Below, one piece after another: positions 1 to 13,093 of a stretch of 64,000 nt of DNA. The DNA comes from Crambe crambe (taxonomy: Eukaryota > Porifera > Demospongiae > Poecilosclerida > Crambeidae), in the NCBI GenBank assembly GCA_963924555.1, contig OZ004582.1, positions 5,146,001-5,210,000 on the forward strand. The letters are read 5' to 3'. A program made the position numbers and the translations under genes. The stretch's first letter is position 1. Every line of letters begins with the position of its first letter. Below the pieces are notes generated by a model. That model was not told the DNA's origin, made no database searches, and was given only the letters and a program-made list of their open reading frames with translations.

Positions 1-1477
1 AATTGCACTTCCTAGACCTAGACTTTGGGCAAGAATGATAAGCTCTGGCATTCATGATAGGGCACTGAGATTTGGCAGAGTGAAGTTCTTTCTCTAGCTA
101 ACAGTTTAGAACAATGGTTTAGGTTGAATTAGTTATACTTGTGACAAAGAGCTAGAGGATACTAGGCCTTGGCACATTATGCTCAAAAAATTGGCTATTA
201 TGCTATTTCACTCTCTTGTTGCCGAATTTTTTTGAACTGCACACAGCCATCCCTACTTTTCTTTTTTTACCTTTAGCTACTTGTTACAAAGAAGAAACAG
301 GAGGATTATGTAGTTTTTCTGACAATTTATTATTACAGACCTTTTTAGGGTTGAATAATTAATTATTTAGAGCACTAGTAACATTTCATCCTCCCATAAA
401 GCTGAAATCTAGCTTTAGCATTACTATTATCTTTCAAGGGGTAGGAATGGTAGTATGCATAGCTAATTTGTCAATAATATTATTTATAATTATGATGGTA
501 AGTATACTTTTAGTCTGCATGTTATCATTAGCTATCTACATTACATTATTACAGCAAAAAATGTTGCTCAGGGAAGTGAATGTAGAGTTGGAGGGAGACC
601 ATGTTCAATTGGGTAATTCTATTTGAAAAAATCTTACTCATGGTGCACCAGAAGAATGGTAGCAGGGCACACATTTACATTGGACACACACATTTATTAA
701 AGCCCTTTGCGCAAAAAATTTTTTTAAAAAAAATAGCTTGATGACTGGCTGTCATTTTATTGTTTTGTATTTCTCCTGATATAGCTAGCTAGCTGATGCT
801 TCATATATACCACTCATAACCTATTTACCTGCATTGGAGAACTGGACAAGCTTTATAGTCATAACTTTTATTTATAACGATATAGCTAACGAAATGAAAA
901 TGAACCAACATACAACACTGACAGGTTGAAGTTGTGGCCCAACCCCTACATCATGGTCAGGTGTTATGCCCATATCTCAGTGCACCCTGCAAATATAATA
1001 GTGAGCACGTGTGCACGTTATAGCTATGGAGTATTATACGTAAGTAATAGTACAGGCTCCTTCTATCAGGAATAAAGCCTTTATCCAAAAATTGTTAAAC
1101 ATTGAAAAGTATCGCCTAGACATCTGCTTTCATCCATGCAGCAACTATAGGGTGCATCATCGTTTCACAAATTCTTACCTTTTGGATATAGTCATCACAT
1201 AATATGTTTCATATGAAAAGTTTTTATTTTAGTCTCATAGGGTTTAGTTATGAATATTTTGGGAAAGACTTATACTAGCTATAGTAACAGTTCTAGGAAC
1301 ACAACAATCGAATAGAGTGAAAATTTTAAGCCACAATTTTCTCTGTGGTTGTGGTGTTGTATGACACTAAATAGATAGTTCATCAATGGAAAGTTGATTT
1401 TTATGACAACAAAAATATAACTAATTATCATGAAGCAAACATTGAAAGTGCAATATTTATCAGCTGAAGATGAATGA
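1..1477. other. AT-rich intergenic stretch
   Basis: No coding exon is recognised. Around 195-260 there is a piece of a dispersed repeat (text of the form ctctcttgttgcc... cacacagccatccc) that recurs at about 50280-50330, so part of the stretch is mobile-element debris. Nothing else is identified. Confidence 0.5.
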
Positions 1478-4400
1478 ATGGATAAAAAAGATCAGCGTGG
1501 AAAGTGCTGCACTGCTACTTCAAGTCAGCATGGAAAGTGCAGCAATGCTACTTCATGTCAGTATCTTGGTGATTTTTATTGGCTTCCTCGAGAGGTATTC
1601 CTTATTACATTACATCTTCAGCTGACATCAATGGTAATACTACTTGTGTCTTTAAAGAGAGGCTACTGCAACCATGTAGCAGTCTAGAAACTCTGGTAGT
1701 GAACCAAAATTTTGATGAGAACCTGACACTATTGTTTTTGCCTGGAAGATATGTTGTGAGGAACTCTACGCACCTTAATTTTACATCATTTCAGGTGATT
1801 ACTTTAAGTCCTCTAAATCAAAATACTTTGAGAATAATATGTGAAACTAAAATGTCAATCACCTTCTGGTATGTCAGCATAATAGTTATAAAATCCCTTG
1901 AATTTGATCACTGTGGATATGGATACAACAGGCATATCATTGGAATTTTTGGCAAGATAAATACTGTATATATATTGAACTCTTCATTCACTTATTTCTC
2001 TCAACATTGATAGTAGATTTCTAATACTAAGACTTATTGGATCTGGATGTGACTATATTCCAAAGCAGAGAATTTTGGGTCTTCCCAATTGTGTGTATCT
2101 TCCCAAGATCAGTGTGCTCACAGCTATTATCAGAAATAACATTTTTTCCAGATCTGTTTATGGAGGTATCTTTATCAAGTTGCATAATATGGATATGCGT
2201 TTCATTGGCTCCATATTCACTAACAATACATCAGAAAAAGAAGCAATACTAATCTTTGGTAGTCTTCAATATTATGCTGTCTCGATTAACTTGATAAACT
2301 GCACATTTTATGGCAATAGTGCCAACAGTACTGGTGGAGCAATTCACATGGCAATTTATAAATCTAATCAAGTCACTATTATTAATAGCAGTTTTGTAGC
2401 CAACACTTGTAAAAGAGGAAGTGGAATGTATGTAATCTTTCACAGCAAATATACCAGAGGATTGAAATTAATAAATGTTACATTTCAAGAAAATTCAGCT
2501 GAGAATGGGGGTGGAGTGTTCATAGATAATGACAATAACCAACAAATAATCATATTTGAAAATGTAACATTTAGAGATAACTCAGCAGTTAACGGTGGTG
2601 CCATAGATATGTTACATTTAAGAGAACACTCAATATTTATCAATAACAGAGCTAATTCCACAGCTGGAAGTATAAGAGCTACAATCTTATTAGAAGGCAG
2701 TGTACACCTTTTTGAAAACAACTCTGCATGGAGGAATGGTGGTGCAATCCTTCTATCAAAGTCGTTTCTTATCATTGCAAACGGTGAGACATATTTCACA
2801 AAAAATAGTGCTTCATTTGGGGGAGCATTATTTGTGAAAGATTACAGTGATCTCTGCAATATGAGCAATTATTGTTATTTCAGAGGAATTACAGAGTTTT
2901 GGCAACTAAGCCATTTCTATAATAATGTAGCTATTGGGGGACCAATTTTGTACGGAGGTTTCATAAATAACTGTAAATCAGGAAGTGGAATCCAAATCCT
3001 TGCAAAACAGTTAGCATTAAATCAGACTAATAAACATTTCGATTACATCAGATGTGGTCAATGTCTGTTTTTGTGATGAAGGAATACCTGATTGCTCTTT
3101 AAGATACAAGAATCTTCCAGCTTTCCCAGGTGGATCAATATCACTCAGGGTTACAACTGTTGATCAAGCTCATCATTACAAGTCAGCATTCATATGGTAT
3201 TGTGACGAAGCAACGACAGTAAATCTTCATGCAGAGGAGTGTAAGCATTACATCATTTATGAATGTGAACATATTGATTTTCGTGTTTACTCAAAACAAG
3301 AATCGGAGTATTTAATCTTGAAATCTGAGGGACCCTGTAAAGAAATAAAAAAACTGAAGGTCAAGATCTCATTTCAGCCATGTCCACGGGGTTTCCAGCT
3401 AACTCCCAGTAAAGATAAATGTGACTGTGATAAAAGGTTAGAGGGTTTTTCCATGTGGATAACAAGACAGTAACAAAACAGGGACGGTGGTGGTTTCAAT
3501 ATTACAATACTACACTTCAAGTGTGCAAGCACTGTCCTTTGGATTACTGTGATGGTGAGGTGACTTTCATACATATACCAGACATCAATGACAGTCAGTG
3601 TGCCAATTATCGTGCAGGAGTTATCTGTGGAGCTTGTAAGGACTTCTTTAGCCTAGCTCTGGGCAGTTCTAGATGCCTCAAATGTTCTAGTTCTCGCAAA
3701 TATACATTCATATGGCTAGTCCCCCTGTTTGCAGTCATGGGCTTGCTTCTAGTCCTTACCATACTGTTTATAAACTTAACTGTTTCAATTGGACTTATCA
3801 ATGGTTTGATATTCTATGCCAATATTTTATCAATCAGTGGCTTGATAAATAATTATGACTGTTCTATTCACCCTCAACTTTCAGTTTTCATATCATGGGT
3901 GAATCTTGACTTTGGGATTGAGACATGTTTCTATTCAGGAATGGACATGTACCAGAAAGCATGGCTACAGTTTGCCTTTCCCCTCTACATATGAAAAGTT
4001 ATCCCCGTATTGGCAACTCTATTCATGCTGTCTTATGCTAAAATACTATAGTAACATTCACTTTCATTGAAGTTTTCACAGGTGATGCAGATAATGTAAT
4101 GGTTCCTCGCAAGGTCTGGACTCACGATGGAAATGTAGACTATCTCAGTGGTAAACACATCCCTCTTTTCATAGTGGCCTTACTGTTCCTAGTTTTCCTC
4201 TTTCTTCCATACACACTCTTGCTCACCTTTGGACAGTGTCTTCATTCCATATCTAGGAAGAAGCGGTTGAGGTGGTTACGTAGCGTAACTTTCATTTCCA
4301 TAATGGATGCATACCATGCCCCTTTCAACAGAAAGCATCGCTACTGGACTGGATTCCTCTTGCTAATGCGCTGCATCCTTCTCTTAATATTTGTTGCTAT

Positions 4401-4843
4401 TTACTACGTATGATGACAACTCAATGGCAACCAACATGTTTATCATCCTCATCATCAACACTGGACTATTTATGCTCAAAGCTTCTTTCAAGGAGAAAGT
4501 TTATAAAAGATTTTTCGTGAACATTCTTGAAAATATCTTTTTTCTTAATCTGGGATTACTAGCTGCTACAGTCTATTATCTAGAAGGACATAAGACACCT
4601 AAAGTATGCGACTGCCTTACTGCTTCCATTTCAGTGGCATTTATGACATTCTTTGCCATCACAGCATGTCACATCTACTACAAAGTGGGAGGCTGCAGTG
4701 CACTGCAGAAGTTCATGAGCAAGATTAATGGTATAAGAAAAGTAAAAGGTTCTGTTCAGAAAATTCCACCTGAAACCACTCCAACAAATACGATAACTTA
4801 TATTGAATTGCGTGAAGCTTTACTAGAAAGTGATGATCATTAA
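1478..4843 (+). pseudogene. Broken beta-helix (Pmp-like) plus multi-TM membrane protein gene
   Basis: Successive open pieces at 1579-2010, 2075-3076, 3054-3473, 3455-3994, 4099-4413 and 4391-4843 fall in different frames but read as one protein. The N-terminal part has many N-glycosylation sites and beta-helix repeats with GGAI, GGGVF and GGAL turns, typical of polymorphic-outer-membrane-protein-like repeats. Next come Cys-rich motifs (CFC, CDC, CGAC...CLKC), then hydrophobic helices with a MDAYHAPFNRKHRYW segment matching MDAFQGCYRH in the short paralogues of this window. Lesions: frame changes near 2010-2075, 3054-3076, 3440-3473 and 4391-4413, a TGA at about 3992-3994 where TGG is expected, and a stop near 4050. 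With six or so breaks a functional gene is unlikely. Short introns could explain one or two junctions but not the overlapping ones. The function of the family is unknown. Confidence 0.75.
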
Positions 4844-5248
4844 TAATTTATTGAGTGAAACTTAATTATTGTCATGTAATTACATGCATAACATCTGTAT
4901 CATGAATAATAGATAGAAATTTCAGTTGCAGGGAAGTGATAGTTATATCTATGACCTCCCTTTGGTGACCACAGGTTAACCACACCACTACAAGAAGTCA
5001 TTGCTGACATTTTCAATGGTGACCTGGTTCACACGTATACATTTTTAAAAGCAAGCAGATGCTTGGCATATAGCTAAAGAACATAGATAGCCAGCAAATA
5101 ATAAAAGGAGGTGGGTCACAGAGGCCCATGTGGCCAGCCGAAACTAAACATGTACACAATTCTTGGAGCTAGCTAGGTGAAATCAAACCGTACCAGAAGC
5201 TAAGTTGATGGATTACAAAATCTTTGTATAGCTAATGTTCTGAATTGT
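4844..5248. other. Intergenic space between convergent relatives
   Basis: This AT-rich stretch separates the broken beta-helix gene (plus strand) from its short relative (minus strand). The two 3' ends face each other. No gene or repeat is recognised in it. Confidence 0.5.
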
Positions 5249-6923
5249 TCATTTTAACAGTGGAGAATATTCATTCTGGTGTTCAAATCGATGAGGGAGT
5301 GAATCTCCATTGTGACTTTCCTTTGAAAAGGCCCATCTGTAGCATTCTTTTGTCTTTGAAATTATCTTCTTTGGTAAGACCTTTTGTAAAAATAAAACAG
5401 TCACATACACTATTGGAAAGGTGCCCAGCACATAAAGAACTGCTATATGCCCATTGTACGATATCTGAGGCTCGAAAATATATGAGGATATATTGGTACT
5501 TATTGCAAAGTATACACATGCATAAAAGAGAAAAAAAGCCCCGTCTATTTTGTAGAATTTTTTCCTGTATGGTTTTATGAAAAGAACAAGACCAGCATAA
5601 ATTATGAAGTAAATCCCTGTTAGCGGCAAAAAGAAGAGATCCCTGGTGATGGCAAAAGTCAGAAGCTGGAGAATTCGTAAGAAGATGTAAAAAGAGGCAA
5701 AATATCTGCAATCCTTTGGATGATGGCGGTAACATCCTTGAAAGGCATCCATAAAGGTGTGGAGGGCTTGGCTAGAAAATCCAGTACGCCTAAGACAAGT
5801 TTGAACACAGTGGCATGGATACAATACTAGTAGGAGAAAAGGAAAGATACCAAATACAGTTAGCATTATTAAAGCTAATATGCCATAGGGTTGATGCTCC
5901 TTTCCAAAGTACTCAACCTCTCCATCGTTAAATAGGTAAAGTTGTTTCAAATGCTTGCCTTCACTTGTTTGTAAGTAAACTGGCATCAGAAGATCAAATG
6001 AAATATTGAGAATTTTGACATAAGAGAGTACCAAGAACGTAACAAAGGCTTGGATCAGAGAGCCACTAATATTCCACTCTTTTCTAATCAAACTCAAAAT
6101 TGTGTATACTGGCCTCCATATTCTGACTACAAGTGAGTATCGATCATGTAACATCACTGCAATGTATGTGATGAGTATCAAGAAAAGAGGATAAACTCCT
6201 ACCAAATAATCCAGAGCAAGTACTTGAAGTGTATTCAGTTTCGGATGGATGCAAAAAGGTGCATACAAGGAACGAAAAATATCCAGATTCCATAACGTAT
6301 AATGAGACCAATAATCTGGTAATCAGGGAGTTGTTATTCGATATTGAAACCAATCGCAGTTGGGTTGGAGAGGTTATGATCTGACAAGTCAGAATATAGG
6401 CTATCATTGAACCAGAAGTAACAGAGAGTTTGAAAATCATAGCAAGAAAGTAAAAGACTGTCAGTGGAACAAAGGCAACTGTGATGTACTTCAATAGATT
6501 TCTCTTGTAATCTTCTTTACGACATCTCACACAGTGTTGGGTATAGGAGTAAACTGCTACTCCATAGTCACTGATACACTTTCCACAAAGTTGACCTCTC
6601 CTGTTAAAGATGTGGCATGTCTCATTGTTAATCTGATGAGGGTCTCTTGTGTGTATTGCATTGTGACTATCACTAGGATTTTGATCATGTGAGATAGAAC
6701 ACATGAAAAGGCATTGAGCTATCAGAGTTTGATTCATCTTGTCATTGTATGTCATGCAATAGCAATAGAGAACTGACACTTTCAAGGTCTCATTATCACA
6801 ATGAACGATTCCTCGTAAACTATTTCCACATTGACACTGTCCAGTAATGTTGCTGTGCAGTGTCCATGGAGGGCAAGCAACACTGAGAGTAGCAAACGTT
6901 GAAGCTAGTGAAAGTAGAAACAT
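5249..6923 (-). pseudogene. Short Cys-rich multi-TM family member with one frameshift (copy A)
   Basis: The protein starts at the ATG at 6923 (MFLLSLASTFATLSVACPPW), which gives a signal peptide followed by the family's ACPPW start. The Cys-rich ectodomain ends with CGKCISDYGVAVYSYTQHC. About nine to ten membrane helices follow, with the conserved ALDYLVGVYP, YFGKEHQPYGILAL and MDAFQGCYRHHPKDCR segments, and the tail ends LPHRFEHQNEYSPLLK. The reading frame breaks once near 6290-6305, just before the LWNLDIFRS segment: the upstream frame runs on to 6144 and the downstream frame carries the rest to 5249. Everything else is intact, so this is either a very young pseudogene or a single-base assembly error. 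It is intronless like its paralogues. The ExxxLL in the tail fits endosomal/lysosomal sorting; the biological role is not known. Confidence 0.75.
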
Positions 6924-7275
6924 TGTGCTGAGAAATTCTGTCAGCTGACATTGTAGCAATGGTTATGAAGTAAACTATTGCTTGCTTGGTGCTATTTTAT
7001 AGGTCCTTGTAGCTGTTTCCTGGCCTTCACTAGCTACATCAGATAAGTAATGTGCATACACTGAAAACCATTTGTCCATTAGTTGAATTCTAGGAAAGTG
7101 TGTAGCTAACATAATACTTTTAATTTCCTTCTGATAAGCTGATATTAGCTACACATTGGTTGGGAGAGGTGTGTTAATAATTAACATGGAAATTAGTTAT
7201 CATGATAGATCATAAAAAACTTGTATTATTGTATTAGTAATCTTATGACAAACAATTATAACAACACTTGAACCA
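6924..7275. other. Intergenic, promoter side of copy A and 3' flank of the LDAH-like gene
   Basis: About 350 bp without a recognisable gene. It must hold the 5' region of the minus-strand family member that starts at 6923. No convincing TATA box of the kind seen in the 52-61 kb array is visible. Confidence 0.4.
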
Positions 7276-8223
7276 CTACAACTTAGAATATACGTATTCA
7301 GCCATTTCATTTGATGCACACTCAACAAAAGCATGTGGAAAATTGTTTTGACACAAATGTACCCCTTTGCCAGGATATCTAGCAGCCATTTCATCATATA
7401 AATCCTCCATATTCCATCCATCACCCACTCCATAATAGAAGACTATCTTGTCAATATTAACATCAATAATATGCAATGGAGGATCTGTAACTTCATTCAT
7501 TTCTTGCTTGGCCATTTTCAGAATGTTATACATGCTCTTTTCATCGATATTGATAGCTCCTTGTGTGATGAATTCCAGATGGTTGTCGGGTGTGGTATCA
7601 AAGTGCCTTCTCAAAACAAACTTTTTGAAGGAATTGGGTATTAGTTTGGAACAAATCCATATTAAACCGGTAAAGGGTAGACGTAAAGAAGACCACAGAT
7701 AAGACTGTGATGACTGAGCATTTGGAGTCAGTGCCATCTTTTCGATAGTCGGAAATAAGAGGAATACATTTGACACTTTCGATGTAGGCAACATTTGAAG
7801 CATCTGCAATATCATCCAGCAACCAATAGAATGTCCAATGAGAATAATGGAGTCTCTATTTGATGCCGCTTCTTCCAGGAAAGCCATCTTGTGTGCAACT
7901 TGGTCTTGCAGATTGTACCAGTCAGTAACTGTCTTGCTTTCCTCTGAAAGATAATTCTTGTTTGCTTCCTTGATTTTCTCCAGTGATGTATCTTCCAGAT
8001 TTTTGTAGAATCCAGGTGAGTGACCAGCATGTGACACTACAGAGACGTCTAACTTGCCTTCCCCCAACTCAAACAGTTTACAAGCAAAGGGGATGTAGAA
8101 ATGACCCATTCCTGGACTCCCAGGTATGATGACCGCCAATGGAGGAGCAGCTCTGGCTGACTCAGTCTTGCATCTCTTAAAAAAGACATGAGTAGGAACT
8201 CCTCCAACCCTTCTCACTTCCAT
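7276..8223 (-). CDS. LDAH: Lipid droplet-associated hydrolase (LDAH/C2orf43-like)
   Basis: A single-exon alpha/beta hydrolase of 315 residues, close to the roughly 325 of vertebrate LDAH. The oxyanion-loop motif IIPGSPGMGHFY lies near residues 32-43, the nucleophile elbow GHSIG at 130-134 (Ser132), and the probable catalytic His is in NNFPHAF (His297). The segment YNLQDQVAHKMAFL ahead of the elbow is typical of the family. I chose the ATG at 8223 (MEVRRVGGVPTHVFF) because it lines up with the known start of the family. An upstream non-ATG extension to 8346 is basic, GC-rich and unlikely to be translated. LDAH proteins sit on lipid droplets and are implicated in neutral lipid and sterol ester turnover. 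The substrate here is not visible from sequence. Confidence 0.88.
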   Translation of the reverse strand: MEVRRVGGVPTHVFFKRCKTESARAAPPLAVIIPGSPGMGHFYIPFACKLFELGEGKLDVSVVSHAGHSPGFYKNLEDTSLEKIKEANKNYLSEESKTVTDWYNLQDQVAHKMAFLEEAASNRDSIILIGHSIGCWMILQMLQMLPTSKVSNVFLLFPTIEKMALTPNAQSSQSYLWSSLRLPFTGLIWICSKLIPNSFKKFVLRRHFDTTPDNHLEFITQGAINIDEKSMYNILKMAKQEMNEVTDPPLHIIDVNIDKIVFYYGVGDGWNMEDLYDEMAARYPGKGVHLCQNNFPHAFVECASNEMAEYVYSKL

Positions 8224-8983
8224 CGCAAACAAATAGAAGAAGGTAAAGGGTCCACCTTTTAAACCAATGCGTGGGCGGGCTCGGATCGATATCGGCGCGC
8301 GCGGCTGGATGTGCATTGGTAAAGGGTCGGCCTGAACTTGGTACAAGAAGCTAACCTTTTCTTTTTTTGTTCAGTGCAGTGCTATTCCATGAAAGAAATT
8401 ATTAGCTCTGCTTTTAGCTATGTCTGTGGTCAGCACCTTTTTCACGCCTAATGTTAGTTGGACTTGTACTAGGAAGAGTATGACCAGCAGTAGCTCTGAC
8501 CTTAGTCCTATGCTCTGCTAACTGTCATAAAATTTACATTAACCCTACATCGCTGCAAGGTGTAGCCAAAAAGGATAAAATTGCAGCAGTGATGTAGGAT
8601 TTGTCAACACAAATGCAGTCCAAGCAGTGATGTAGGGTTTATCAATTCTGTGACAGTTAGCAGAGCAAATGCAGTACATAGCCAGCAAGCTACCCCACCT
8701 TGTTTCCATACTTTTTATAGTCATGTACTCAAGCCTACACCACTCTTTCATTTTGAAGAAATATTTTTCATCAAAGCAGTAGCTACAGTAGCTAGTGGTA
8801 GTTATTAGCTAATGGCATAAAGATTAATACATGTATATACAGCCAAACAAAGTTAATACTAAGTACTGTAGCTAGCTAATAGCTAACAATAGAGCTAGCT
8901 ACAATAAAGCAGAATCAAATACATCTAACAGCTATGATTGACAGTTCAATGAGTCAAGTACAAATTGGATAGTTTGTTGATTT
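8224..8983. other. Upstream of LDAH-like gene and left end of segmental duplication
   Basis: From about 8540 onwards the text matches 29960-30360, the left flank of the second LMF2-like copy. At 8541-8640 a short inverted repeat begins with aaccctacatcgctgc and ends with gcagtgatgtagggttt, which suggests a tiny inverted-repeat element. The same end motif occurs at 56390-56470. No coding sequence is seen. Confidence 0.55.
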
Positions 8984-11900
8984 GTGTCTTTTGTATAGCC
9001 CTTTTTGTTTCATCTTGGAATTTTCCTGAGCTCGTGACTCTTCATCACTACTAGAATCACTGGAAAAAGTAGAACAACGCTAATAAAGCAATCATGCTTG
9101 AATTAAGATTTATAAAAAACTTGACTACAGTGGAAACTCTAAATAATGGACACATTTAATTTGGATGCGGGGTTTTGTCCGTTGTAGATCTTTTGGAGGT
9201 TATTTTTTATAGAGTGTATTATACAAAGACTGTCCTTTGTTGAAGGGTTTTTATCAAAGGTTCCACTGTACTACGTACATATATATCTTCCTTAGAGCCT
9301 TATCACAAGAATACGACTTACAAGGCTTCAAGGTACTGTTCTATAATTGGCACCATGGACAGCCGATTGTCTCTCATCTCTCTCAGGATAGAGTGAGGTA
9401 GATCACAAGGGCAGTAAAGAACAGAAGAACTGGAGCAGAAAGTTTGTTTGAAGTGTCTTGAAGGAAAAAGAGTAGAGGCAATAGTGGGGAAATGTGTGTT
9501 TTAATATAGACAAATACAGTGGGATATAGTGACTAAAGTTACATCTGGGGAAAGGAGACAAAGGTATATTGCCCCCTCCCCTCCTCCCCCCTAAAAACTA
9601 TGCTACTTGACTGCACTGTAAGTACTATTAGTGAAGTACTCAAGGAACAAAAAAAAAAAAAAATAGTAGTGTTTAAATGGGCGTGGCTAAGCTTAAAACC
9701 TGGTCCATAATCAATAGTGCTACCACTTTTAAGTGTTGCACCCATTTCAGTGGTTCGAGATGACATTTAAAAAGGAACCAAACCATAAAATTGGACCTCC
9801 AAAGAGTGGAAACCTCAAATGAGGAGCCAGCATCAATCCCACTTACTTTAGTTAAATAGCCATAGGAATGCAGGTATTCCTTCAATTTTTCATTATCCTT
9901 AGATAAAGGATAGAGAAAATCATTCTTCAGACTTCTTTCCCACCACATCTGAGCCAAAATATAAATTGATGACCACCACATTTGGTCCTATTGTATTCCT
10001 TTGTGGTATAGAACATGCATAACAAAACACGTACCATCTTTCTGGAGCTTATATGCCAAATGGACCAACCACGGATTGTTTTTATAGTTACCCAATGCTG
10101 CAAACCACATTTGCCAGTCCAGCCTGGGCTGATGAGGTGCTACAACGAGAGAACATCATTAGTGATTGTTACCCACAGGGTGGCACATAGTAACCAGAAC
10201 ATTAACGTTAAAATAATTGCCTAGAATTTCAAGCCATGTAATAGATATCATAATTATTATGAATAATAAACTACCTAAAATTAACCACTGCACATACCAA
10301 TACATAGTATTCTTCATTACTCCTTGGTTTATATTCAACCAAAGGGTAAAAATATACATGAATACATGGATTATTGTCCCTTGGTAAACTGAAACCTTGG
10401 ACCATAGAATTGAAGCTAAGATATTATCATCTTGATCATGAAAATTAATTTACCGACAAAAACTGGAGGAATGTTAACATGTCCTGGTTTATACAAGAAG
10501 TTATACTCCTATATTAAGAAACATAATGGTGATAATATTATGGGAAGCTGACTTTTAATTCAAGTTAGCGGAACCTACTTTCCATTGAGCACTGTTTGCA
10601 TCAGGTGGTTCTGAATTAGTTCCTTCAATGATGACCTCAGGGCGACCTTCAACTCCTGTCATTCTAGTGAGGGGATGGAACATCTCATCCATGTATAGTT
10701 GCTATGGAAAACTAAGTTATTAAGTATCATAAATACCACAAATGAAGGGAGACCGACAAATTATAACAAAATTGAGTACCACTAGCTTAAATATTTTATG
10801 CTTTAGTTGATACTATAATTATTAATTGTTACCTAAAGTAAGGTCGTTGGACCTTACTAGCATGCCACCTGTCCCAGGGTGCTCAAAGCATATTTAGTTT
10901 TGGTCTTGGGTTACAATGAATTAGTCGTTCAGCCACCTTCTCTTGGGTCAAGGGTATAAGGGGAACAATAGATATTCCCATGAACATCAATCCTCTAGAG
11001 ATATCAAGAGAACATGCCCCCAAGAATGATTAATACCTAGAAAAACAGTGAAGAAAAGGTTATTTGTATACATTACGGACCTCCTGAATAAACCATAAGG
11101 ACTGGTCACTGAGAATTGATCAATTTGATCATGAACTGTCTTCACTGAGGAAGGAATGGAGTTGTGAAATTTTTGGTCGAGCACACCATGAGAAATGAGA
11201 GAGATAGAGAACATGGCCACTACTATACCACAGTGCTTTATCAAGTATTCCAGGCTGTTGCAGTATCCTATAAAACATAATATTGTACATTTAATCAGCA
11301 TGTATAAATTATTAGCTCTGAAGAGTCCAGAAGAGTCCGGATCTTAAAGAGGTCTGAAGTACACATACAAATTTCTATTCAAATAATACAGTAACGGAGT
11401 GGGCTTTATTTAGACCTCTATGTGTGGTCCACTGAGGTTTCGATAATACATAGCTATGTAGCTGTACATCAAATCAAAGCTATGATTATAACTCACTCTA
11501 GCAAGGCATTTAGAAGTTCTATGGCCAGAGATATAGCAGCCATTATAGCCAGTACGGGGACAGCCACTGCTAAAGCATGCTCAAATCCTTCCTCCGAAAA
11601 ATCTTCATAAACAGATGACTAAATAAATAAAGTTTTCTAGCTACATGTTAGTGGTAACCTGAAATAGCAAATCACCTAGTAAAAAAGAAAATTTTGTTCA
11701 AAAGGGCAATATAAATTTAATTTCAGGATGTGTAGCTTGCTTTTAATACTAGATTAACACTATTCTATTTGCCAGGTTCCTTTGTAGAGGGATAAAATTC
11801 AGTAGTTGTGATTATTATTAGAAACATGGTTACTTACTGGTGTTGGATGAAATAGCAAAATTCTTAAAATCAAGTTTGATATCGAAGAAGTAAACAGTGA

Positions 11901-12495
11901 GTGCTAGGAGAGTTCCAGTGACTGTAATGAAAGATAGTATCCTCAAAGCCGAGGAAATACTTTTACCACAAATTGCATGGAAAAAGTTCGAGTGGATCCT
12001 AGAACGAAATTAATAATCGTCACTGAAAGAACTTTCTTTATAAAATAAAAGCAACTTAGCTACACTTTTTAAATTAGAGCACATGGACTTAAGAATTAAA
12101 CACAAAACTCACCCCTGGATTCAGACACTAGCCCCACCAGTATAAATAGGAGATGAAAAATTAATTGTGGCTCTGTGAAATATGACTTACCATAGTCATC
12201 TATCAAGGAAATGCTCAAGGTGATAGTGAGGAAGTTGAAGAAATTGTAATTGCCTGTGGCTATTATCAGGACTTGAAGGAATACCTACGGGGGTTAAACA
12301 AAGCACTCTTCAAGAGAAAAACCATAATATTATAATATAGAAGTAACCCCCACCCCTAGTCTATAGAATGCAGTCTTCCCTAGAACCTAACAGGCTTAGC
12401 TAATACCATACGTATAATATTATTCAGCCCACTTTCTTTCAACGATACATACAGTGGTGGGGTAGAGTGTCTAATAGACTTATACAGTGTACTGT

Positions 12496-12517
12496 GTGTG
12501 TGTGTGTGTGTGTGTGT
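12496..12517. repeat. (GT)n microsatellite
   Basis: A run of GT dinucleotides in an intron of the LMF2-like pseudogene. The equivalent place in the other copy (34203-34216) has a shorter run. Confidence 0.9.
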
Positions 12518-13073
12518 CGATCTGGTGCCCCTCGGGATATTGCTATAAGGCCAGTTGTATTACTAGAAGAAATTTGTGTGGGGTGGAGGATTATAAACAG
12601 ACAACAAGGTTTAAAAAAAACCAATAAATAAAAATGAAATAATGACACAAACAACAGCAATAAATAAAAAACAACAACAAAACAACACAAACAAAATAAT
12701 CTTGAAATACAATATAGCTACCTTGGATACTGTTGAAGGCATGGGCCTACTGTATATTTCTCTGTAGCTTATTACCCACATTAAAACTACTGGAAGGAAA
12801 AGCTGACATCTAGAGATACATGATAACTATGACCATGCATAGTAACCTGGGAGAGGAATCCAAAAATCCTGAGTGACCTGACGGGCAAGAAGAACAGGAT
12901 CAGTGTCACTATCTCAATGAAGAAGGTAGCCACCACACTCATCTTCTGGACCTATTCAGGAAACTGGTGGGCATACCATGATAATGGAGTAGGTATACAC
13001 TAGAAGTGAACGAAAATCTGTAAGAGTGGGGACATTAATTGATAATTATTCTGGACTAATCTATAATGAAATG

Positions 13074-13093
13074 GGGGGGGGGGGGGGGGGGGG
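13074..13093. repeat. Poly-G run
   Basis: About 20 consecutive G. The other copy of the segmental duplication has only a short interrupted G tract (about 35310-35318), so this run expanded after duplication or is prone to sequencing error. Confidence 0.85.

Noticed and set aside
3980-4000. TGA at the W position read as programmed readthrough or selenocysteine
   Set aside because: At least five other frame breaks occur in the same gene, so a special decoding explanation is unnecessary.
8224-8346. N-terminal extension of the LDAH-like protein
   Set aside because: It relies on a non-ATG start or an ATG in a basic GC-rich leader; the ATG at 8223 matches the family start.
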